The notes under the pieces are model-generated. The model was not told where the DNA came from and made no database searches. It worked only from the letters and a program-made list of their open reading frames with translations. DNA of 64,000 nucleotides, taken from the NCBI GenBank assembly GCA_041687675.1, contig JAWLBM010000022.1, forward strand, positions 16,159-80,158, in the 5' to 3' direction. The position numbers and the translations under genes are program-made. Shown in pieces: positions 58,497 to 64,000 of this stretch. Positions within the stretch are counted from its first letter, which is position 1. The number at the start of each line of letters is the position of its first letter. The stretch comes from JAWLBM01 sp041687675 (GTDB taxonomy: Bacteria; Pseudomonadota; Alphaproteobacteria; Rhizobiales; Pleomorphomonadaceae).

Positions 58497-60236
58497 TCAG
58501 CTCACATCAGCGTCGATCGTGCAGCGCAGGCCCTCGGGGCGGAAGTCCATGCTGACGCGGGCCTCCGGTTCGCTCCCAAGCGCCTGCTTGAGAAGAACCG
58601 TGCCAAAGCCCGCGGCGCTGGGCGGAGAAACCGCCGGGCCGTCGTGCTCCGACCAGACCAGTGTAAGGTGTTTGGGATCGGTTTCTCTCAGTGTCCAATG
58701 GACGTCGACCCGGCCATTTTCACTGGCCAGCGCCCCGTACTTCACCGCATTCGTGCAAAGTTCATGCAGCGCGAGCGCTATGGAAGTGGCCTGTTGTGGC
58801 TGCAGGACCACTTCTGGACCTTCCGCGGTGAACCTTCCCTCCAACGCTCCGCTCGAGGTAAGGACATTGGAGACCAGCTGCAGCAGGCTCGCTTTCTCCC
58901 AATTCTCGCGCGTGAGTAACGCGTTGGCGCTTGCGAGCGCATGCAACCGTCCAATAAAGGTCGCCCGCAGCTCCTCGATCGGGCGGTCGCCCCTCAGGCT
59001 CTGGTTCGCGATGGCCTGGATCAGGGCGAAACTGTTTTTGACCCTATGTTCGAGTTCATGAAGGAGAAGCTGCTGAAGCTGTTCCGCACGTTTTCGCTCC
59101 GTAACGTCGGCGCTGGTGCCAATTTGGCCGAGGTAGCGCCCCGACTCGTCAAAACGGGGCGTTGCCCATGATTCAAGCCAGCGCCAACCACCCCCGTCAC
59201 CTCGATTGACCCGGACCTCGGCGTGGAATGGCCTTCGCTCACGGACGCAGGCGACGAACTCCGCGACATAGGCGTCTGCATCCTCGGGATGCATCAGCAT
59301 CTGCCACTTCTGGTCGCGCATTTCCTCCCGCGTCACCCCAAAATAGTCACAAAAGGTCTGGTTGACGAACTGCTGCCGGCCCTTGTCATCATGGAGCCAG
59401 ACGATGTGGGGAAGGTTGTCGGCCATGCTGCGGAAGAGTGCCGCGCTCTCTTTCAACTCGGTGCAGTCATCGATGGCCAGCAGGATCAGTTGCAGGTGGT
59501 CGACGCGCCTGGCGTTGAGCCGCATGACCCGGTGACCGAGATGGGGGAAGTCGTGCTCGATGTCGAAGTCGTCGAAGGCATTGTTTTCGGGCAGCACGTT
59601 CTGGAGCAGGCTGTGCAGCGCAGGGATGTTCCACTGTCCGTTGCCGAGGTCGTAGACCAGCCGTCCAACGGTTTCCGAGGGATCCACCTGGAACATCCGG
59701 TAGAATGTCTCGTTCGCCGTCCTGACTCTGAGGTCCAGGTCGAGGACGAGGAGCGCGTCGTGCGAGGAATCGACGATCTTCTCGACGTAGACCTTCTGAC
59801 TTTCGAGCTCCTTGCGTGCGAGTTCCCGTTCGGTGACGTCCTCGACCGCAAGCAGGATCTGGTCGCCGCGTCCGTCCATCGCCATTTGATGCGCGTTCAG
59901 CATAATGATCCGGCGGCCGAGGACCGGAAACTTATGCTCGACCTTGAAGTCTGCGACCTCGGCGCTGTTCGGGAGGATGTCCTCCAGCAGGGTCCGGAGA
60001 TCCGGGTTGTTCCACTGACCATTGCCGAGGTCGTAGATCTTCCGACCCCTCGCTTCGGCGGGATTAAGCTTGAAGAGGTCGTAGAAGGCGTGGTTGGCGC
60101 TCTCCACGACAAGCCCGCCGTTCAGGACGACCAGAGGCTGGCGCATCGTCCGGAGGATCGCCTCGTTCAAAATCCGCTGCTCGTCTGCCGTGCGCGGCGA
60201 ACTCCGCACATCACTACCTCCAACCGTTTCCGTCAT
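58497..60236 (-). CDS. PAS-PAS-PAS HWE/HisKA_2-type sensor histidine kinase
   Basis: 579-aa soluble sensor kinase with no membrane segment. Two similar N-terminal PAS domains (about 25-135 and 150-265; both have the repeat YDLGNGQWN), a third PAS-PAC (about 270-395, WLHDDKGRQQFVNQTFCDYF), the phospho-acceptor box LLHELEHRVKNSFALIQAIA with His, and an HWE-type ATP-binding domain (ALHELCTNAVKYGALASENG, GFGTVLLKQALG). No response regulator lies beside it, so it is an orphan. Likely intact. Confidence 0.88.
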   Translation of the reverse strand: MTETVGGSDVRSSPRTADEQRILNEAILRTMRQPLVVLNGGLVVESANHAFYDLFKLNPAEARGRKIYDLGNGQWNNPDLRTLLEDILPNSAEVADFKVEHKFPVLGRRIIMLNAHQMAMDGRGDQILLAVEDVTERELARKELESQKVYVEKIVDSSHDALLVLDLDLRVRTANETFYRMFQVDPSETVGRLVYDLGNGQWNIPALHSLLQNVLPENNAFDDFDIEHDFPHLGHRVMRLNARRVDHLQLILLAIDDCTELKESAALFRSMADNLPHIVWLHDDKGRQQFVNQTFCDYFGVTREEMRDQKWQMLMHPEDADAYVAEFVACVRERRPFHAEVRVNRGDGGGWRWLESWATPRFDESGRYLGQIGTSADVTERKRAEQLQQLLLHELEHRVKNSFALIQAIANQSLRGDRPIEELRATFIGRLHALASANALLTRENWEKASLLQLVSNVLTSSGALEGRFTAEGPEVVLQPQQATSIALALHELCTNAVKYGALASENGRVDVHWTLRETDPKHLTLVWSEHDGPAVSPPSAAGFGTVLLKQALGSEPEARVSMDFRPEGLRCTIDADVS

Positions 60237-60521
60237 GGCGTCCGCCCTCGAAATCTGGTGACGGCGCAGCGCCCGTTCCGCACGGGCAAAGCGCGTCCTC
60301 GGGCCCGGGTTCAGGCGGAATCCAGCGCTGTAGTCGGGCGACGAGGCAATGCCACCATCCGGTACTGCGGACCTTAAAATCGAAACGCATGGTTAGGATC
60401 AGTCCGCCGCAGATAGCGAACCTAGATGATCAACGCTTTCCCCTCAAGTCGAGGATCCCGGAAAGGGCGAGCGCAGGATGCCACGCAATTCGAGACGATC
60501 AAGCCTAACGGGGGCTCGATA
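60237..60521. other. Intergenic region upstream of the kinase
   Basis: About 285 bp between the kinase start (minus) and an IS fragment (plus). It should contain the kinase promoter; an AT-richer part lies at 60365-60430. I see no gene or clear repeat. Confidence 0.3.
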
Positions 60522-60756
60522 ACGTCAGCGGACATACCCTGATTGGACGGGTCGCCCGCGAGTTCGACCGTCTGATCGACGTCCGGGGCAAGCCGCTGAT
60601 GGTGGTGAGCGACAATGGCACCGAGCTGACGTCCCACGCCATTCTCTCGTGGCAGCAGGACCACGGCGTCGAATGGCACTACATCGCGCCCGGCAAGCCG
60701 GTCCAGAATACCTTCGTCGAGAGCCTCAACGGACGCTTGCGCTCACGGCGAGGAAG
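60522..60756 (+). pseudogene. IS3-family transposase (OrfB) C-terminal fragment
   Basis: Reads REFDRLIDVRGKPLMVVSDN, GTELTSHAILSWQQDHGVEW and HYIAPGKPVQNTFVESLNGR, the D-E part of the DDE domain of an IS3-type OrfB (IS2/IS407-like). The N-terminal half and the last 40 or so residues are gone; the end is fused to the OrfA of another IS3 element. Not functional. Confidence 0.85.
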
Positions 60757-60788
60757 GTGGGCTGAAGGCGTCGCTTACGGTTCGGCTG

Positions 60789-61075
60789 GTGCTGGATCAC
60801 GAGCATGAACATCCCTCGCGGTGGTCTGCGATCATGTCGATCGCGTCCAAGATCGGCTGCACGGGCCAGACGCTGAACGAGTGGGTGAAGAAGGCCGAGG
60901 TCGACTCCGGCAACCGGGCCGGCGTGCCGACGGACATGGCAGCGAAGCTGAAGGCTCTCGAGCGCGAGAACCGTGAACTTCGGCAGGCCAACGAGATCCT
61001 GCGCAAGGCTTCCGCTTATTTTGCCCAGGCGGAGCTCGACCGCCCATTCAAACGATGTTCGCGTTCATTGACGAT
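60789..61075 (+). pseudogene. IS3 OrfA, 5'-truncated
   Basis: Helix-turn-helix protein of the IS3 orfA type: VLDHEHEHPSRWSAIMSIAS, KIGCTGQTLNEWVKKAEVD and the leucine-zipper-like KLKALERENRELRQANEILR. The usual N-terminus (a KFTPEFKADAVRLV-like stretch) is replaced by unrelated sequence from the adjoining IS fragment. OrfB begins about 20 bp before the zipper frame loses homology, as in programmed -1 frameshifting elements. The open frame runs on to 61202 but that part is meaningless. Confidence 0.7.
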
Positions 61076-61963
61076 CACCGCGAGGCGCATGGGGTCGAGC
61101 CGATCTGCAAGGTGCTGCCGATCGCCCCGTCGACCGACCGCGACCACGTGGCCAAGCGCGTCGATCTCGAGAAGCTCTCGGCGCGGGCGAAGCGGGACTT
61201 GACCCTGATGCCCGAGATCGAGCGTGTCTTTGCCGAGAACTTCGAGGTGTATGGTGCGCGCAAGGTCTGGAGGCAGATGCTGCGCGAAGGTTTCGCCGTC
61301 GCGCGCTGCACCGTCGAGCGGCTGATGGCCGACCTCGGCCTTCACGGCGTCATCTGTGGCAAGCCGATCCGCATCACGGTGCAGGACAGGGCCGCGCCAT
61401 GTCCACGCGACCATGTGAACCGGGTCTTCCATGCCCGGCGCCGAACAGGCTCTGGCTCTCGGACTTCACCTAATGTCGGCACTTGGTCGGGCTTCGTCTA
61501 CGTGGCCTTCGTCATCGACGCCTATGCCCGCCGCATCGTCGGCTGGCGGGTGAGCCGGACGGCGCATGCGAGCTTCGTCCTCGATGCTCTCGAACAAGCC
61601 CTGCACGAGCGGCGGCCTGTCAATCGCGGCGGCCTGGTGCACCATTCCGACAGGGGGTCTCAGTATGTCAGCATTCGCTGCACCGAGCGCCTGGCCGAAG
61701 CGGGCATCGAGCCCTCTGTCGGCAGCGTCGGAGATTCCTACGACAATGCTCTCGCCGAGACGATCAACGGACTCTACAAAGCCGAGGTCATCCATAGGCG
61801 CGGGCCATGGCGTAGCTTCGAGGCCGTCGAGTTTGCCACGCTGACCTGGGTCGACTGGTTCAATAATCGCCGGCTGCTGGCCCCCATCGGCAACATCCCG
61901 CCGGCCGAAGCCGAGGAACGCTACTACGCCATGCTGGATGAACCGGCGGCCAAGGCGGCGTGA
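61055..61963 (+). pseudogene. IS3 OrfB transposase with compensated double frameshift
   Basis: 302 aa uninterrupted, with the HTH_21 region (EVYGARKVWRQMLREGFAV) and the integrase core with the second Asp (HHSDRGSQYVSIRCTERL) and Glu (DSYDNALAETINGLYKAE). However, the segment that should read NRLWLSDFTYVGTW is read as RRTGSGSRTSPNVGTW: a base lost near 61435 shifts the frame and an extra A near 61471 (ACCTAATGT) restores it. The first catalytic Asp (of SDFTY) is therefore missing, so transposase activity is not expected. Confidence 0.8.
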
Positions 61964-62001
61964 CTCAAACCAAATGGCCTCCGGCAACCCGGGGCGGTTC
62001 A

Positions 62002-62372
62002 GAATGAACGACTGGGGCCCGCCGTCCTCGCCCAACAGCCGCCAGGGCGCCGGGCGGCCCTGGCGACTGCCAAGTATGCAGGAGTGGTGCTGCAAGTCGC
62101 TGGGCGTCGTCGGGGTTCCGCCGCCCGGATCTGACACGAGGCAGCAGGGCGATCGCCGTCAGCTTCGTGCGTCAGTGCGATCGCCCGAGCGACGGTTCCC
62201 TACCAGCAGGGGTCGCCCATCCGGCAGCTCAGCGCGAAGGCCTCCTCCAAGCCTACGCGGACCGTCGACGGAGACTCCCCCCGGCACTCGCAGGGCAGCT
62301 ACGAACAGTCACAAGCCCCGCACTCGTCGGCAGCGTCGAAGTTGGAAGCTGCATTCTTGGCGCGCATGGCTG
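62002..62372. other. Gene-poor stretch after the IS3 element
   Basis: About 370 bp where six-frame reading gives no recognisable protein. The sequence is GC-rich and of mixed origin. Confidence 0.3.
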
Positions 62373-62681
62373 TCAGTCTTCCTCACTCTGCCAGCTCTTC
62401 TGGGACGCGGAAAAGAGGAACGTAGCTGACCATGTGAGCAGCATGAAGCCAAGGAGCGACTGGAACATCAGGACAAGACGAAAGCCATCCACCGCGTCGA
62501 GCGACGTATATCCCAGCGTCGTGAAGGCAATGGCTGTCAGGTAGAGCATGTCCGTGAAGCTCGGCGGCGGCCCGGCGAGTGCGTCGGAGCTCCATGCGCC
62601 CGCGATCCACTGGTTAAGCGCCGCCAGCGTGACGATCTCGGCCGTGTGGAGCGTCAGGAGCGCTGCGAAGGTCACGACCAC
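62373..62681 (-). CDS. Two-TM ion-channel-like protein (Ion_trans_2 type)
   Basis: 102 aa with a first hydrophobic helix (VVTFAALLTLHTAEIVTLAA), a re-entrant pore-like segment TDMLYLTAIAFTTLGYTSLD, where TTLGYTS stands at the selectivity-filter position (TxGYG in K+ channels), and a second helix FQSLLGFMLLTWSATFLFS. This fits the bacterial two-TM channel family; substitution of GYG by GYT makes K+ selectivity doubtful. The start is GTG, and an in-frame stop lies about 75 bp upstream, so an N-terminal part may have been lost. Confidence 0.6.
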   Translation of the reverse strand: MVVTFAALLTLHTAEIVTLAALNQWIAGAWSSDALAGPPPSFTDMLYLTAIAFTTLGYTSLDAVDGFRLVLMFQSLLGFMLLTWSATFLFSASQKSWQSEED

Positions 62682-62924
62682 CGCATGGGAGGCGCGAAGA
62701 GCCTCACGACCGCGGGTCGTGGTCCGTCGCCTTCCCGCCGCGACCGCGCGATAAAGCTATGGGTCATCAAGACCCGCGCCGGAGCCGATTGGGTCTCCAT
62801 CAACCCGACCACGCACGAGGTGCTGGCCTTCGGCCGCCGGTGGCCCGACCAGTCTCACCGCGGCTGGTGGATCATCGGAAAACGCGACGAGGTCGAGCGC
62901 CGCATCCTCGAGGAGGGGCGGTAG
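62646..62924 (+). CDS. Small hypothetical protein, start unresolved
   Basis: The last 57 residues (LWVIKTRAGADWVSINPTTH... FGRRWPDQSHRGWWIIGKRD) look like a genuine small soluble protein; the first 35 residues of the frame are antisense to the channel-gene start and probably not translated. No ATG, GTG or TTG lies at the natural start near 62751 in this frame. No family recognised. Confidence 0.3.
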   Translation: MERQERCEGHDHRMGGAKSLTTAGRGPSPSRRDRAIKLWVIKTRAGADWVSINPTTHEVLAFGRRWPDQSHRGWWIIGKRDEVERRILEEGR

Positions 62925-63037
62925 CGGTTTGCCGGAGACCTCATGCCGCTTACGGCGTGATGTACGCGGCCACCGACTGCACGAGAACGCGCGAGGCGAC
63001 TTTCGCGACCGGTAAGCGCCCGCGCGCGAGGGGGCAG

Positions 63038-63289
63038 TCAGTGCCGGTGCCCCCCACCGTCATCCGACTTCGGGCGCACTCGCTCACTCACCTCGGCGTT
63101 GTCCTCGTCGATGATTTCGTCGCCCACGGCTCGCCCTGCCTCGGTCAACCCGAGATAGCCGCCGATGTTGTTGGCCAAGCCCCTTCGGATCAGCTCTTCG
63201 CCCTCGCCCGTGTCAGCCGGCACGAGGCTCCAACCCCACCAGAGTTTCGCGATCGCACTCCTCAAGCGCGGGTTGATTTGATGCCGCAT
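63038..63289 (-). CDS. Small hypothetical protein, 83 aa
   Basis: MRHQINPRLRSAIAKLWWGW, then TGEGEELIRRGLANNIGGYL and LTEAGRAVGDEIIDED; the middle part reads like a winged-helix end (GYLGLTEAGRAV). No clear ribosome binding site. It may be a short regulator or a chance frame; no family recognised. Confidence 0.35.
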   Translation of the reverse strand: MRHQINPRLRSAIAKLWWGWSLVPADTGEGEELIRRGLANNIGGYLGLTEAGRAVGDEIIDEDNAEVSERVRPKSDDGGGHRH

Positions 63290-63829
63290 AACGCAGACTC
63301 CCGGTGAGCCAGACGCGCTCAACCCCATCGGGGAAGAGTCGTTCCGAACTCTGCTCGGGGCCGGAACTTGGCTCGGCCGCGGGAACGCTTGTTATGGACG
63401 GCAAAGCCGGTTAGTCACCCGGCAGCCGGCGACCCGTCCCCGATCCGGTTGATGTGCTCGGCGTGTGGCGGCTGGGATGTGGGCGTCCTGGTGTCGTCGC
63501 CGACCTGCGGGCCGGTGTCGAGGGCGAGCGGATACGCTGGTCAGAGCGACGGCGCAAGGGTCGGAGAGGCGGCGGACCCGCCGGGATCACGCGGACCCCT
63601 GCGGAAGCGAGCGTCGTTTGTTCAGGCGGGACGGTCTCCACCCCATCAGAACGTCCCACCGATCAACTAAGCTGAGCGGGTATGAGCCCGCCACGCTCCA
63701 GCGGTCTGCTAACCGATCCTCAACTCTCCCCGCCTAGAGCGGAACCCGACCTGACGGAATCGAGAGGGATTCCCAAATCAGCGGGAAGCTGATTCAAGCT
63801 GTCTGCCGGGGGGCGGAGGCCGGCAGGCG
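63290..63829. other. Non-coding region left of an IS630-type element
   Basis: 540 bp with no convincing gene. The last 100 bp (from about 63735) probably include the left end of the IS630-type element: an inverted repeat AATCAGC-ggaa-type hairpin, AATCAGC at 63776-63782 and GCTGATT at 63788-63794, lies 36 bp before the transposase ATG. Confidence 0.35.
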
Positions 63830-64000
63830 ATGTCGAGAGCACTGTCGGTTGATCTTCGTGTTCGTGTTCTTCGGGCTGTGGCGGCCGGCGCGACGCATCG
63901 CGAGGCTGCCGAGCGGTTCGGGGTCAGCGCCGCCAGCGTGAGCCGGTGGCGCAAGCGAGAGCGCGAAGCGGGCGATCCGCGGGCGAAAGCGCTGGGGGGC
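63830..64000 (+). CDS. IS630-family transposase, N-terminal part
   Basis: 57 codons before the right edge of the window: MSRALSVDLRVRVLRAVAAG, THREAAERFGVSAASVSRWR, KREREAGDPRAKALGG. This is the N-terminal helix-turn-helix typical of IS630-type transposases. The rest is outside the window, so integrity cannot be judged. Confidence 0.8.
   Translation, partial: MSRALSVDLRVRVLRAVAAGATHREAAERFGVSAASVSRWRKREREAGDPRAKALGG

Larger units (their letters stand above)
60757..62001 (+). mobile_element. Truncated IS3-family element
   Basis: Holds an OrfA without its first 20 or so codons and a damaged OrfB. The right end is a typical IS3 terminus, GGCCTCCGGCAACCCGGGGC followed by GGTTCA, ending near 62001. 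No inverted match (TGAACCGCCCC...) is found on the left, where the element joins a fragment of a different IS3 transposase. The truncation suggests that one IS inserted into or recombined with the other. Confidence 0.75.

Noticed and set aside
63411..63737. Several overlapping 70-100-aa frames on both strands
   Set aside because: Low-complexity Arg/Ser/Gly translations typical of GC-rich non-coding DNA, with none favoured over the others.
1..64000. CRISPR array
   Set aside because: No series of regularly spaced direct repeats seen; the only short tandem repeat is the 11-bp one at 47394-47425.

Overview
The window is GC-rich throughout most of its length (roughly 70 percent GC by eye). Its first 41 kb is a nearly complete photosynthesis gene cluster (PGC) of an alphaproteobacterial purple or aerobic anoxygenic phototroph. 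It has a type-II reaction centre (pufL, pufM, puhA), LH1 (pufB, pufA), a tetraheme PufC, PufQ, PpsR and a B12-type PpaA/AerR antirepressor, with no pucBA and no pufX seen. This gene set places it in the Alphaproteobacteria; genus or order cannot be fixed from the window alone. Only the oxygen-dependent cyclase acsF is present here (no bchE or bchJ), so bacteriochlorophyll synthesis with some oxygen is expected. crtIBCDEF are present without crtA, which points to the spirilloxanthin series.

Layout of the PGC: on the minus strand lies the operon ppaA/aerR - ppsR - bchG - bch2 (the last cut by the left edge). Divergent from it is a long plus-strand run of overlapping genes: bchF-N-B-H-L-M, lhaA, puhA-B-C, a 100-aa conserved ORF, acsF, puhE, hemA, bchI, bchD, dxs, bchO, crtI, crtB and a 50-aa membrane microprotein. 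crtC and crtD face the opposite way, divergent from crtE-crtF-bchC-X-Y-Z-pufQBALMC. Precursor supply (hemA for 5-aminolevulinate, dxs for isoprenoids), pigment synthesis, pigment-protein structural genes and assembly factors are thus physically linked. Candidate PpsR/CrtJ operators (TGT-N12-ACA type) stand before bchG, bchF, crtE/crtD and bchC. At bchC and crtE they occur as two palindromes exactly 8 bp apart.

From 41.3 to 45.9 kb is accessory chromosome: a BCCT-family transporter with a UspA gene upstream, then a Tat-exported amidohydrolase. At 46.0-47.1 kb a visibly AT-richer two-gene cassette (HTH antitoxin plus PIN toxin) breaks the composition.

From 47.2 kb onward the window is a genomic island. 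It opens with a 46-nt copy of the 3' half of a tRNA, most likely tRNA-Thr(CGT), followed at once by a tyrosine integrase, a hypothetical gene, two small HTH (excisionase-like) genes and two overlapping further tyrosine-recombinase genes. Cargo follows: an ArsR-rhodanese fusion regulator divergent from a membrane hydroxylase/sterol-desaturase-like gene, an MFS transporter and a DsrE-like protein. The right end (57-64 kb) is a graveyard: two decayed HWE-type histidine kinases, one intact PAS-PAS-PAS-HWE kinase, fragments of two IS3-type elements (one with a compensated double frameshift that removes its first catalytic Asp), a short two-TM channel-like gene and the start of an IS630-like transposase cut by the right edge.
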